Shown here: positions 48,501 to 56,605 of the stretch, in pieces
Layout of the letters: every line of letters starts with the position of its first letter
How positions within the stretch are numbered: position 1 is the first letter of the stretch
From: Pseudomonas sp. Ga0074129
Lineage (GTDB): Bacteria > Pseudomonadota > Gammaproteobacteria > Pseudomonadales > Pseudomonadaceae
DNA: 64,000 nucleotides
Assembly: GCA_001465025.1 (NCBI GenBank)
Contig: LNDO01000098.1
Location: forward strand, 36,797 to 100,796
Direction: 5' to 3'
Notes under the pieces: generated by a model
Told to the model about the DNA's origin: nothing
Seen by the model: the letters and a program-made list of their open reading frames with translations, nothing else
The model's database searches: none
Translations under genes and position numbers: made by a program

Positions 48501-48833
48501 AGGCCCACTGGCAAAGTCGGCGAGTTTGTCGGCGGCGTGCGTTTTCGCGCCTGGCAACCGGCCAACTGCCTGCACCCGACCATCGAAGTGCACGCGCCGT
48601 TGGTATTCGATCTGGTGGACAGCTGGATGCAGCGCTCGCTCGGCGGTTGCCAGTATCATGTCGCCCACCCCGGCGGGCGCAACTACGACAGCCTGCCGGT
48701 GAATGCCTACGAGGCCGAAAGCCGCCGGCTGGCGCGCTTCTTCCGCTTGGGCCACAGCCCGGGCAAACGTCCGCTGCTGGCACCGATTCACAATAATGAA
48801 ATGCCCATGACCCTGGACCTGCGCCTCGTTTAA
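45543..48833 (+). CDS. Transglutaminase-like protein fused to DUF2126 domain
   Basis: A 1096-residue protein. Residues 1-290 form a bacterial transglutaminase-like domain with the Cys-His-Asp triad visible as GSCRDSAW (Cys about 180), DLHAWCEVY (His about 229) and GLDPTSG (Asp about 243). From about residue 310 (LTMGGEPTFVALDYPDD) the rest is DUF2126, with a GTGGGNHFVLGG motif near residue 705 and several Glu/Arg-rich segments; it resembles amidoligase-type enzymes. The family is predicted to make or trim unusual peptide bonds; no substrate is known. GTG 45543 follows a strong AGGAGG site. The next two genes form an operon with it. Confidence 0.88.
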   Translation: MSIHIALHHVSHYRYDRAVNLGPQVVRLRPAPHSRTRVLSYALKVEPGEHFINWQQDPQGNYLARLVFPEKTRELKIEVDLVAEMAVFNPFDFFLEPYAEKIPFAYTEGEQLELAPYLVKLPAGKLFAKYLAGIELTPTPSVDFLVALNQRLSTDISYLIRLEPGVQTPEESLEKASGSCRDSAWLLVQLFRHLGLAARFVSGYLIQLTADVKALDGPSGTEVDFTDLHAWCEVYLPGAGWIGLDPTSGLFAGEGHIPLACSPEPSSAAPISGGVDECECEFSHKMWVERIWEAPRVTKPYSDEQWQAIVSLGQKVDEDLQAQDVRLTMGGEPTFVALDYPDDPEWNTAALGPNKRRLATDLFHRLREHYAPSALVHFGQGKWYPGEQLPRWSLNAYWRRDGEPIWHNPALYADEQHDYGVDASKAADFITRLAERLGVDGKYRVPAYEDRFYYLWRERKLPSNVTADDSRLADPLERERLRKVFEQGLDKVVGHILPLARHAKQLGWQSGSWFLRDEHCRLIPGDSAMGYRLPLDSQPWVSDADYPYINPEDPTQSFAPLPAAAQIKPQLRGVWSGKAASANKRPLLGQSAAGVVRTALCAEPRDGKLYLFMPPLVRLEDYLELVAAIEATAAEMKCPVLLEGYEPPLDPRLQFFRVTPDPGVIEVNIHPAASWDELVERTEFLYEQARECRLSSEKFMIDGRHTGTGGGNHFVLGGATTADSPFLRRPDLLRSLISYWHNHPSLSYLFSGLFIGPTSQAPRIDEARNDALYELEIAFAQMPEAGRECQPWLVDRLLRNLLVDVTGNTHRAEFCIDKLYSPDSASGRLGLLELRAFEMPPHAQMSLAQQLLLRALIARFWREPYKPARLVRWGTELHDRYLLPHFIEQDFADVLQELDGSGYRLRHEWFAPHFEFRFPKSGDFNVKGIELELRQALEPWHVLGEEGGGGGAVRYVDSSLERMQVKLSGLPSDRYVLTCNGVPVPLRPTGKVGEFVGGVRFRAWQPANCLHPTIEVHAPLVFDLVDSWMQRSLGGCQYHVAHPGGRNYDSLPVNAYEAESRRLARFFRLGHSPGKRPLLAPIHNNEMPMTLDLRLV

Positions 48834-48874
48834 CGTAATGTTTCGCACTTGAATGACGGCTGCCGCGACCAGTT

Positions 48875-48977
48875 CCCTCGCCCCTTTGGGGAGAGGGTTA
48901 GGGAGAGGGGAAAACGTGTCGCTTCGCGGTGTTTTCAGCCCTCTCCCCCGGCCCCTCTCCCATAAATGGGAGAGGGG
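48875..48977. repeat. Cluster of three hairpins within the transglutaminase operon
   Basis: Between genes 1 and 2 of the operon: hairpin 48875-48897 (CCCTCGCCCC pairing with GGGGAGAGGG), an imperfect long hairpin 48901-48949 including GAAAAC/GTTTTC, and a perfect one at 48952-48977 (CCCCTCTCCCAT pairing with ATGGGAGAGGGG around two bases). They look like copies of a dispersed GGGAGAGGGG-type repeat and may affect message stability. Confidence 0.7.
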
Positions 48978-49016
48978 AGCGTAAAGCCGTATTGCCTTGC
49001 CACTGCCGAGCCTGCC

Positions 49017-51512
49017 ATGCCCGACCTGCTTGCCGACTACCCCCTGACACCCGGGGCCTACCACGAACTGTTCGACGCCGAAGGAAAGGTGCGCCCGCAT
49101 TGGCGGGTGTTGCTGGAGCGTTTGCAACGCAGCAGCCCGGCGCAGCTTGCACAGCGCCAGGCGCTGTTGTCGCGGCAGATTCAGGAAAACGGCGTGACCT
49201 ACAACGTTTACGCCGATCCCGATGGGGCTGATCGCCCGTGGGAGCTGGACCTGTTGCCCAACCTGATTCCCGCCGAAGAGTGGCAGCAGATCGCCGCTGG
49301 CGTGGCCCAGCGTGCCGGTGTGCTCAACGCCGTGCTGGCTGATCTGTACGGCCCGCAGCAACTGTTGGCCGACGGCCTGTTGCCCGCTGAACTGGTGTTT
49401 GGCCACAACAACTACCTGTGGCCCTGTCAGGGCGTGCAACCGCTGGGTGGCACTTACCTGCACTTGTATGCCGTGGACCTGGCGCGCGCACCGGATGGTC
49501 GCTGGTGGGTCACGGCCGACCGCACGCAAGCACCTTCCGGTGCGGGTTATGCACTGGAGAATCGGCAGATCGTTTCGCGTGCGTTTCCCGAGCTATACCG
49601 AGATCTGCGCGTGCAATACCTGGCGGGTTTCTTCCGCACCTTGCAAGACACCCTGGCGCGACAGGCACCGACGGCGGGTGAAACGCCGCTGGTGGTGCTG
49701 CTCACGCCGGGTCGTTTTAACGAAAGTTACTTTGAGCACCTGTACCTGGCGCGTCAGCTTGGCTATCCGCTGGTGGAAGGCAGTGACCTGACCGTGCGCG
49801 ACGCCAAGGTCTACCTGAAAACCCTCGCCGGTCTGCGCCGCGTGCATGCCGTGCTGCGCCGCTTGGATGATGACTTCTGCGACCCGCTGGAGCTGCGCAC
49901 CGACTCGGCCTTGGGCGTGCCCGGCCTGCTCGAAGCGGTGCGTCAGGGCCATGTGCTGGTGGCCAACGCTCTGGGCAGCGGCGTGCTGGAGTCTCCGGGT
50001 TTGCCGGGCTTTTTGCCGGCCATTACAGAAAAACTCTTCGGCGAAGAACTGCTGCTGCCGAGTATTGCCAGTTGGTGGTGCGGTGAGCCACCGGTGCTGG
50101 ACAAGGCCTTGGAGAAGCTGGATGAGTTGCTGGTGCGCGCCAGCTTCCCTTCGCAAAGCTTTGCTCCGGTGTTTGGCCGTGATCTGGATGACGCCCAGCG
50201 AGCGCAGTTGGCCGAACGCCTTAAAGCGCGGCCCTATGCTTATGTCGCCCAAGCCCGTGCCAAGTTATCGCTGGCCCCGGTCTGGCAGCCTGAAGAAGGC
50301 CAGTTGGCCCCGCGTGCCATTGGCATGCGGGTGTTTGCCGTGGCCAGCGCTGATGGCGGTTATCGAGTCATGCCCGGTGGTCTGACCCGCGTGGCTGCTG
50401 ATGCGGATGCCGAAGTGGTGTCCATGCAGCGCGGCGGTGCCAGTAAAGACACCTGGGTGCTCGGCGAACGGCATGCCGGTGGCGAGCCCTGGCAGTGGCT
50501 GCGCCCGCTGGGTGTGGCGGATCTGGTGCGCAGTGACCCCTACCTGCCTTCGCGCGTGGTGGAAAACCTCTACTGGTTCGGTCGTTACAGCGAGCGCTGT
50601 GAAGACAGTGCGCGCCTGTTGCGCATCATGTTGGCGCGCTATGTCGATGACGACGATGACCCACAGGCCCTGCAGTCAGCCCTGAGCCTGGCGCAGAGCC
50701 TGGAACTGTTGCCGGATGCCGACAGCGGCGAGTTACAAACGCGCCTGCTTGAAGCCCTGCTCGGTGAAGATTGGCCGCAGAGCCTGCGCAGTAACCTGCA
50801 ACGGCTGCAATGGGTCGCGGGCCGCGTGCGCGGCAAGCTGTCCCAGGCCAACTGGCAGGCGTTGCTCGAACTGCAGCGTGAGGCGCAGTCACTCAGCGGG
50901 ACGCAGGATGATCTGGGCGAGCTGCTGGATTTCCTCGACCGTGTCTTGCTGTCGTTGGCCGCCTTGTCGGGCTTTGCCCTGGACGACATGACCCGCGATG
51001 ACGGCTGGCGTTTTTTGATGATCGGTCGCTGCATCGAGCGCTTGCAGTTTCTCTGCGACAGCCTGGCCAACGTTCTCAGTAGCAGCGCCGCGCACGACCA
51101 GTCCGCATTGGAATGGCTGCTGGAACTGGGCAACAGCAGCATCACCTACCGCACCCGTTACCTCGCTTCGGCACAGTTGATCCCGGTGCTGGACTTGCTG
51201 CTGCTCGATGAACAAAACCCGCACGCTGTGCTGTTTCAGATGCGCACCTTGCTGCGCTCGCTGGAGCGCCTAGGGGCTGGTTTCGAGTTGCCCACCGAGC
51301 GCCGCCTGCAGCATCTGGAGGGGCAACTGGCACGCTTTAGCCTGGCCAGCCTGGAAAACCCATTGTTTGGTGCCACCAGTGTGCAGGACGTGCTTGAGGG
51401 TTTGGCCACCTTGCTCACCCGCATCAGCGAGGCCAGTGCCGATATTTCCGACCGTTTGGGCCTGCGTTTCTTCGCCCATGTTGATGCCAGCCAGCGGACG
51501 CAATCCTCATGA
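49017..51512 (+). CDS. Circularly permuted ATP-grasp protein fused to alpha-E domain
   Basis: An 831-residue protein. Residues 1-480 form a circularly permuted ATP-grasp domain (DUF404/DUF407), recognised by the start LLADYPLTPGAYHELFD, the NGVTYNVYADPDG segment and VFGHNNYLWPCQGVQP. From about residue 515 (SRVVENLYWFGRYSERCEDSARLLR) begins the helical alpha-E domain (DUF403). ATP-grasp enzymes join a carboxylate to an amine using ATP; the alpha-E partner is of unknown activity. In many genomes the two are separate proteins; here they are fused. The stop overlaps the next start (ATGA). ATG 49017 is used as the upstream frame crosses the repeats. Confidence 0.9.
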   Translation: MPDLLADYPLTPGAYHELFDAEGKVRPHWRVLLERLQRSSPAQLAQRQALLSRQIQENGVTYNVYADPDGADRPWELDLLPNLIPAEEWQQIAAGVAQRAGVLNAVLADLYGPQQLLADGLLPAELVFGHNNYLWPCQGVQPLGGTYLHLYAVDLARAPDGRWWVTADRTQAPSGAGYALENRQIVSRAFPELYRDLRVQYLAGFFRTLQDTLARQAPTAGETPLVVLLTPGRFNESYFEHLYLARQLGYPLVEGSDLTVRDAKVYLKTLAGLRRVHAVLRRLDDDFCDPLELRTDSALGVPGLLEAVRQGHVLVANALGSGVLESPGLPGFLPAITEKLFGEELLLPSIASWWCGEPPVLDKALEKLDELLVRASFPSQSFAPVFGRDLDDAQRAQLAERLKARPYAYVAQARAKLSLAPVWQPEEGQLAPRAIGMRVFAVASADGGYRVMPGGLTRVAADADAEVVSMQRGGASKDTWVLGERHAGGEPWQWLRPLGVADLVRSDPYLPSRVVENLYWFGRYSERCEDSARLLRIMLARYVDDDDDPQALQSALSLAQSLELLPDADSGELQTRLLEALLGEDWPQSLRSNLQRLQWVAGRVRGKLSQANWQALLELQREAQSLSGTQDDLGELLDFLDRVLLSLAALSGFALDDMTRDDGWRFLMIGRCIERLQFLCDSLANVLSSSAAHDQSALEWLLELGNSSITYRTRYLASAQLIPVLDLLLLDEQNPHAVLFQMRTLLRSLERLGAGFELPTERRLQHLEGQLARFSLASLENPLFGATSVQDVLEGLATLLTRISEASADISDRLGLRFFAHVDASQRTQSS

Positions 51513-52405
51513 GCAGTGCGTTTTATCAAATTCTTCACGATACCCATTACCGCTACGCCAGCTCCGTGACCCTGGCCCAGCAGTTGGCGCACCTGTGGCC
51601 GCGTGACTGTCCCTGGCAGCGTAACCATGAGCAGGAATTGCTGGTCAGCCCATTGCCCTGCCAGCGCCAGGACGCCTTGGATGTGTTTGGCAATCCGCTG
51701 ACCCGGCTGGTGTTTGAGCGCCCGCACAACGAGCTAAAAGTCAGTGCACGGCTCAAAGTGGAAGTGCTGGCCCGGCCCGCGTTAAACGTGCAGGACTCGC
51801 CGGCCTGGGAAGCGGCCTGCAGCGCCTTGCGCTACAGCGGCCAACCGCTCGCACCGGGCGTGCTGGACGCGGCGCGGTTTCGCTTCGAATCGCCCTACGT
51901 TCACCTCAAGCAGGTGTTTGCTGATTTCGCCGCCGAGTGCTTTAGCCCCGGTCGCCCGCTGCTGGCGGCGGTGGATGGTTTGATGCTGAAAATCTTCAGC
52001 GAGTTCAGCTTCGATGCCGCCGCCACACAAGTGGCCACGCCTTTGTTGCAGGTGCTGGAAGAGCGCCGTGGCGTGTGTCAGGACTTCGCCCACCTGATGC
52101 TTGCCTGCCTGCGTTCGCTCGGTCTGTCCGCACGCTACATCAGCGGCTACCTGCTGACCCAGCCACCGCCCGGTCAGCCTCGGCTGATCGGCGCAGATGC
52201 TTCGCATGCCTGGATTTCGGTGTTTTGCCCGCAGCACGGTTGGGTGGATTTTGACCCGACCAACAATATCCGCCCGGCGCTGGAGCACATCACCCTGGCC
52301 TGGGGCCGCGACTTTGCCGATGTCTCGCCGCTGCGCGGGGTGATTCTTGGTGGCGGCAGTCACGACCCCGAGGTGCAGGTAACGGTGATGCCGCTGTCTG
52401 GCTAA
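51509..52405 (+). CDS. Second transglutaminase-like protein of the operon
   Basis: A 298-residue transglutaminase-like protein with the N-terminal all-beta domain (YQILHDTHYRYASSVTLAQQLAHL) and the catalytic core: RGVCQDFAHLMLACLRSLG (Cys about 188), GADASHAWISVF (His about 232) and WVDFDPTNN (Asp about 249). Transglutaminase-fold proteins of this group are predicted peptidases or amide-bond-forming enzymes. No signal peptide is present, so it should act in the cytoplasm with the ATP-grasp partner. It overlaps the upstream gene by four bases and ends the operon. Confidence 0.9.
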   Translation: MSSAFYQILHDTHYRYASSVTLAQQLAHLWPRDCPWQRNHEQELLVSPLPCQRQDALDVFGNPLTRLVFERPHNELKVSARLKVEVLARPALNVQDSPAWEAACSALRYSGQPLAPGVLDAARFRFESPYVHLKQVFADFAAECFSPGRPLLAAVDGLMLKIFSEFSFDAAATQVATPLLQVLEERRGVCQDFAHLMLACLRSLGLSARYISGYLLTQPPPGQPRLIGADASHAWISVFCPQHGWVDFDPTNNIRPALEHITLAWGRDFADVSPLRGVILGGGSHDPEVQVTVMPLSG

Positions 52406-52408
52406 AAT

Positions 52409-53350
52409 TCAGCGTTTAACGGCTTTCCAAAGACGGCTGCCGAGTGTGACCAGTAGCAGGGCGACGGCCCCGGCGATCACCCCGACGCCCGCGCTCAGCA
52501 GGCTGGGCAGCAGCGCTGCGAGCAAGCCGCTGCTGGCGGCCAGGCTCTGCGCCAATTGCTCAATCCACACCTGCGCGGCATGCACACCGTGCGTGAGGAT
52601 GCCGCCACCGACCATAAACATGGCTGCTGTGCCCACCACTGACAGGGCTTTCATCAGGTACGGCGCTGTCAGCAACAGGCTGCGCCCAAGTGCTCGCTGC
52701 AAGCGGGTGCTTAGGCTGTTGCCGCTGCGCTGGTTGAGGTAAAGGCCGGCATCATCGAGTTTCACGATCCCGGCAACCAGCCCGTACACGCCAATGGTCA
52801 TCACAATGGCGATACCAGACAGCACCACGACTTGCTTGGCGAAACTGGCCGCCGCGACAGTGCCCAGGGTAATGGCAATGATTTCAGCGGAGAGGATGAA
52901 GTCTGTGCGGATTGCGCCTTTGATCTTGTCTTTCTCGAAGGCCAGCATGTCCACATCAGGATTGGCTACAGCGTTTAAGCGTTCTTCATGCTGCGCTTGC
53001 GCATCGGCTTTAGGGTGAAAAAACGTATGCGCGAGCTTTTCAAACCCCTCGTAACACAGAAAGGCGCCGCCAAACATCAGCAGCGGGGTGATCGCCCACG
53101 GTGCGACAACACTGATCAGCAGCGCGGCTGGAACCAGAATAAGCTTGTTCCTGAATGATCCCTTGGCCACTGCCCACACCACGGGCAGTTCACGCTCGGC
53201 ACGCACACCGCTGACCTGTTGGGCGTTTAATGCCAAATCGTCGCCGAGTACACCGGCTGTTTTTTTGGCGGCCACTTTGGTCATCAGCGCCACGTCATCA
53301 AGCACGCTGGCAATGTCATCGAGCAGGGTTAAAAGGCTGGCGCCGGCCAT
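52409..53350 (-). CDS. DUF808 (YedI-type) inner-membrane protein
   Basis: A 313-residue DUF808 protein beginning [43 protein letters not shown], the conserved family start. About six membrane helices follow, the first at [33 protein letters not shown]. Function of the family is unknown. The start was moved inward to the ATG at 53350, since the extra 21 codons upstream are not conserved. It converges on the transglutaminase operon with a 3-bp gap. Confidence 0.88.
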   Translation of the reverse strand: MAGASLLTLLDDIASVLDDVALMTKVAAKKTAGVLGDDLALNAQQVSGVRAERELPVVWAVAKGSFRNKLILVPAALLISVVAPWAITPLLMFGGAFLCYEGFEKLAHTFFHPKADAQAQHEERLNAVANPDVDMLAFEKDKIKGAIRTDFILSAEIIAITLGTVAAASFAKQVVVLSGIAIVMTIGVYGLVAGIVKLDDAGLYLNQRSGNSLSTRLQRALGRSLLLTAPYLMKALSVVGTAAMFMVGGGILTHGVHAAQVWIEQLAQSLAASSGLLAALLPSLLSAGVGVIAGAVALLLVTLGSRLWKAVKR

Positions 53351-53478
53351 GTGCAGATTCCTTTCCAAGAGCGAGGTAGTCGGGGGTTGGCGCACGGCGA
53401 GTCGACGGCGCAATGGCGCAGACTTATACGTGAGTCAGCCGCCAGCGGCTACAGCACTCCGATAGGGCCGCACCTAGG

Positions 53479-53553
53479 CTAGTCGCGGCTGCTGCCACTG
53501 GCACCACTGGCATAGGCGGCAAGCAGGCTGCGTAACAAGTCATTGAGGGGCAT
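53479..53553 (-). CDS. Possible 24-residue small protein
   Basis: A 24-codon frame starting ATG at 53551-53553 with a strong AGGAG Shine-Dalgarno 7 nt upstream and ending TAG. The peptide, MPLNDLLRSLLAAYAS followed by GASGSSRD, has an amphipathic helical N-terminus and a Gly/Ser-rich tail. I recognise no family. It sits upstream of the DUF808 gene on the same strand. The good ribosome-binding site is the only real support. Confidence 0.4.
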   Translation of the reverse strand: MPLNDLLRSLLAAYASGASGSSRD

Positions 53554-53653
53554 GGTGCGTCTCCTGAGTTGGTTAAAAGACGTTACCCCTGTAGCCGCTG
53601 GCTCGGCTGTTGATTGTTTCGATCAGGCCCATAGCCTGGGCTCGATTGCTGGT

Positions 53654-53662
53654 TTATGCACA
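53654..53662 (+). promoter_or_regulatory. DnaA-box consensus match TTATGCACA
   Basis: This 9-mer fits TTATNCACA exactly and lies just before the three-module array at 53685-54160. Confidence 0.55.
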
Positions 53663-53684
53663 GCCGCGTTTTGGCTTTTCAACA

Positions 53685-54160
53685 GTTGTGCACAAAGACT
53701 GTGGAGCGAACTGTGGATAAGGTGGGTGCAGCTACCTGCAGCCCCTGTTGGCTGGGCGATTGAAGGCGTTGGTGGTTTTTTGATCAGCGAGATATTTATT
53801 GCAGAAACAACAGGTTAGGCTGGTTATTCAGGCGTTTTTAAGGCAGTGCCAAAGTTGTCCACGACTACTGTGGGTAGAGCTGTTGATAACTCTGGTATGG
53901 CTATCTGCAGGCCATGCCAGGCGCGCCTTTGCGTGATGTGGTTGTTTTTTGATCAGTGGCGCTGGGCGGCTCTTGGCCTCATTTTTACGCGCTGGCGTCA
54001 AGCAATAATCACGTGTTTTCAAGGTGTTAGTGATTCGTTTTAGGCGGCGGTGGATAACTTATCCAAGGTTGCTGTGGAGTGATCTGTGGATAAGCTGCGC
54101 ATGCTTGGCTTCAGGCCACAGTAGGCGTGGCCTGAAGCAATTAGGTTGTTTTTTGTGCAG
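53685..54160. repeat. Three diverged repeat modules with DnaA-box-like sites
   Basis: Three ~103-bp copies begin at 53685, 53854 and 54058 and align without gaps. Shared blocks lie at fixed offsets in every copy: a TTGTGCACA/TTGTCCACG/TTATCCAAG site at 1, CTGTGG at 14, TGTGGATAA (TGTTGATAA in copy 2) at 27, CTGCAG (CTTCAG in copy 3) at 51, and TTTTTT followed by GATCAG (GTGCAG in copy 3) at 91. TGTGGATAA is the reverse complement of the DnaA box TTATCCACA. Copy 3 also has a GCTTCAGGCCAC...GTGGCCTGAAGC hairpin and a TGGATAA-C-TTATCCA palindrome just upstream (54051-54065). Confidence 0.75.
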
Positions 54161-54164
54161 CGGG

Positions 54165-55079
54165 CTATTCACGGGCCAGTGCATTGATCTGGGTCGGACG
54201 CCCCAGCACTTGTAAGGCGCGGTCGGGGTAGTCGGTGATCAGCGCGTGCGCGCCTTTATCGAGCAGGCGGCGCATGTCGGCCTGTTCATTGATGGTCCAC
54301 ATCTGAATGTTCAAGCCTCGTTCGCTGGCCGTTTTGAACAGGCTGGGGCTGGCGATCAACAAGCCATCGTGGGCTTCGGGAATTTGCAGCGCTTGATACG
54401 AGGGCGAGAGCAAGCTGCCCAGCCCGACCCAGTTAAGCGCCACCAGCATGCGCACTGAGCCTGGCCCTGCGGAGGTGGCCACGCCAGGGCATTGCTCACG
54501 AAACAGTTGCAGGCTGCGGTCGTAAAAACTGCCAATCACTACCCGGTCAATTTGTTGATGGCTTTGCAGGGCCTCACACAGCGCAGCCTCCATGCCCACG
54601 TCCGGTACTTTCATCTCGATGACTTTGGCGGCATCCGGGAAGCGCTGCAGCACCTCGGTGAATGTCGGAATGCGGATGCCCTGGCCACGATAGGGGTAGC
54701 TTTGGCCGCCATCGGCCGTCCAGTTATAGGCCGCGTCCAGCGCTTGCAGTTGCGTCAGGCTGTGCTCCGCGACCCGGCCTTGGCCGTTGGTGGTGCGGTT
54801 GAGGGTGCGGTCGTGAATCACCACCAGTTCACCGTCGCTGGACAGGTGCAGGTCCATCTCCAGCATGTCCACACCCAGATCGCTGGCGCGCTCGAAGGCA
54901 AACAGGCTGTTCTCCGGCCACAGGCCTTTGCCGCCCCGGTGGGCAATCACCAGCGGCTGATCGCCAAGTGTGCTCAGCACCGCAGACGTTTGCGCCGGCT
55001 GGCTGGTCAGCGCCAGTACGCCGAGCGCGAGGGCCAGCAGCATTAAGGGGACGGCGATAAAGCGGAGAACGCGCAACAT
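54165..55079 (-). CDS. Glycerophosphodiester phosphodiesterase (GDPD)
   Basis: A 304-residue GDPD-family enzyme with an N-terminal membrane helix or signal (FIAVPLMLLALALGVLAL) and the catalytic barrel from PLVIAHRGGKGLWPENSLFAFERA. The metal and acid-base residues are in AHRGG, the EMDLHLSSDGELVVIHD stretch (Glu, Asp and His) and VIEMKVP. It splits glycerophosphodiesters to glycerol-3-phosphate and an alcohol; exported location is inferred from the N-terminus. It stands alone next to the repeat array. Confidence 0.9.
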   Translation of the reverse strand: MLRVLRFIAVPLMLLALALGVLALTSQPAQTSAVLSTLGDQPLVIAHRGGKGLWPENSLFAFERASDLGVDMLEMDLHLSSDGELVVIHDRTLNRTTNGQGRVAEHSLTQLQALDAAYNWTADGGQSYPYRGQGIRIPTFTEVLQRFPDAAKVIEMKVPDVGMEAALCEALQSHQQIDRVVIGSFYDRSLQLFREQCPGVATSAGPGSVRMLVALNWVGLGSLLSPSYQALQIPEAHDGLLIASPSLFKTASERGLNIQMWTINEQADMRRLLDKGAHALITDYPDRALQVLGRPTQINALARE

Positions 55080-55371
55080 AGAGGAAGTTCCAGGTAGGTC
55101 AGAGTGGCTGTGCTTAATACACCTCGACTATGACAAAGCCATTAAGCGCGGGCGAGAGACCCAATACGTCAGGCCTGTAGCCATTGGCGCCACGTGGCAT
55201 CTGCGTTGGGCGTTGAGCTAGATTTGGCCAATCAGTTGCGTAGCCCGGATGAGATCCGGGGGCAGTGCCCGCTTTGGCAGGCCTGCCGCGGATTTCATCT
55301 GCGTTGGGTGCTGATGTGGATTTTGCCATTCACCCCCGGATTGCATCCGGGCTACAGGCCACCGTGCTCAA
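55080..55371. repeat. Intergenic inverted repeat pair
   Basis: Two 23-nt arms (55240-55262, starting GTAGCCCGGATGAGATCCGG, and 55333-55355 on the opposite strand, containing GCATCCGGGCTAC) are near-perfect inverted copies with two mismatches, a dispersed GTAGCCCGGAT-type repeat. Related pieces occur at about 5565 and 12875. No gene was seen here. Confidence 0.75.
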
Positions 55372-55944
55372 TCAGCCCGCCAGCAGCCAGGCACCGGTCA
55401 AGGCCGAGGCCGCGCCCAGCAGGCGCACCAGGGGCGCAGCCGCGTGCGGCAGCAGGCGCACCAGGGCATAGCCGCTGGCATGCAGGGCCGCCGTGGCCAC
55501 AACAAAGCCTGCGGCATAACCCCACGGGCTGGTGAGTGCCGGCAGCTCCAGGCCATGCGCTACGCCGTGGGTCAGAGCAAATAGAGCGGTCAGGGCGACG
55601 GCGACAACCATCGGCAGGCGAATGGCCACGGCCACCAGCAGGCCAAAGGCCAATACCGAGGCGGCGATGCCGGTTTCCATCAACGGAATTTCCAGGCCGT
55701 TAAAGCCCAGCAGGCCGCCGATCAGCATGCTGCCAACAAAGGTCAGCGGCAGCGCCCAGCGCGCCGCGCCGGATTGCTGCGCCGCCCACAGGCCGACGGC
55801 GAGCATGGCCAGCAGGTGGTCGAGGCCGAATACCGGGTGTGCCAGGCCAGCCATGACGCCGGAATGATCGTGGCCGGCATGAGCGAAGGCCACGGCCGGG
55901 CTGAGGAACAGGGCGAGGGCGAACAGCGATTTACGCAGGTTCAT
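55372..55944 (-). CDS. ureJ: HupE/UreJ-family membrane protein
   Basis: A 190-residue membrane protein with a signal peptide (MNLRKSLFALALFLSPAVAFA), then the family hallmark HAGHDHSG and VFGLDHLLAMLAVGLWAAQ with histidines placed to bind metal, and about six helices. HupE/UreJ proteins are thought to bring nickel into the cell for urease or hydrogenase. It is the last gene of the urease accessory operon on the minus strand. Confidence 0.9.
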   Translation of the reverse strand: MNLRKSLFALALFLSPAVAFAHAGHDHSGVMAGLAHPVFGLDHLLAMLAVGLWAAQQSGAARWALPLTFVGSMLIGGLLGFNGLEIPLMETGIAASVLAFGLLVAVAIRLPMVVAVALTALFALTHGVAHGLELPALTSPWGYAAGFVVATAALHASGYALVRLLPHAAAPLVRLLGAASALTGAWLLAG

Positions 55945-55971
55945 GAGTGTCTCCTTGACTGAATGAATGGG

Positions 55972-56586
55972 TTAAGCGGCGTTGAGCATGCCGTGCTGTT
56001 CTATAAAGGCGATGATCTGGTCGAGCCCCTGGCCAATCTTCTGGTTGCTGAACACGAATGGTTTTTCGCCGCGCATTTTCAAGGTGTCGCGTTCCATCAC
56101 TTCAAGCGATGCGCCGACCAGTGGGGCTAGGTCGATTTTGTTAATCACCAGCAGGTCGGACTTGCAGATGCCCGGGCCGCCTTTACGCGGCAGCTTGTCG
56201 CCGGCGGAGACATCGATCACGTAGATGGTCAGGTCTGATAGCTCTGGGCTGAAGGTGGCCGATAGGTTGTCACCGCCGGATTCGACGATGATCAGGTCCA
56301 AGCCCGGAAAGCGCCGGTTGAGCTGGTCGACGGCTTCCAGGTTGATCGAGGCGTCCTCACGGATGGCGGTGTGCGGGCAGCCGCCGGTTTCCACGCCGAT
56401 GATCCGCTCCGGTGCCAGGGCTTCGTTGCGCACCAGAAACTGCGCGTCTTCCTGGGTGTAGATGTCGTTGGTCACCACGGCCAGGTTGTAGCGCTCGCGC
56501 AGTGCCAGGCACAGGGCCAGGGTCAGGGCGGTTTTGCCGGAGCCGACCGGGCCACCGATACCAATACGCAGAGGTTGGCTGTTCAT
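55972..56586 (-). CDS. ureG: Urease accessory GTPase UreG
   Basis: A 204-residue UreG with P-loop [14 protein letters not shown] (residues about 9-22), the nickel-binding CPH motif in [17 protein letters not shown] (about 65-82) and the switch region [23 protein letters not shown]. UreG hydrolyses GTP to deliver nickel into the urease active site along with UreE, UreF and UreD/H. It follows ureF by 19 bp. The structural genes ureABC are not in this window. Confidence 0.97.
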   Translation of the reverse strand: MNSQPLRIGIGGPVGSGKTALTLALCLALRERYNLAVVTNDIYTQEDAQFLVRNEALAPERIIGVETGGCPHTAIREDASINLEAVDQLNRRFPGLDLIIVESGGDNLSATFSPELSDLTIYVIDVSAGDKLPRKGGPGICKSDLLVINKIDLAPLVGASLEVMERDTLKMRGEKPFVFSNQKIGQGLDQIIAFIEQHGMLNAA

Positions 56587-56605
56587 CTGTGAATCATCCT
56601 TATCT

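Noticed and set aside
53654-54160. Main chromosomal origin oriC
   Set aside because: No dnaA, dnaN, rpmH, gidA or parAB nearby and no strong AT-rich unwinding region; a secondary DnaA-binding locus fits better.
53543-54215. Three short plus-strand frames as protein genes
   Set aside because: They fall in the repeat array, lack ribosome-binding sites, and lie in different frames; treated as noncoding, with the shared translation noted separately.
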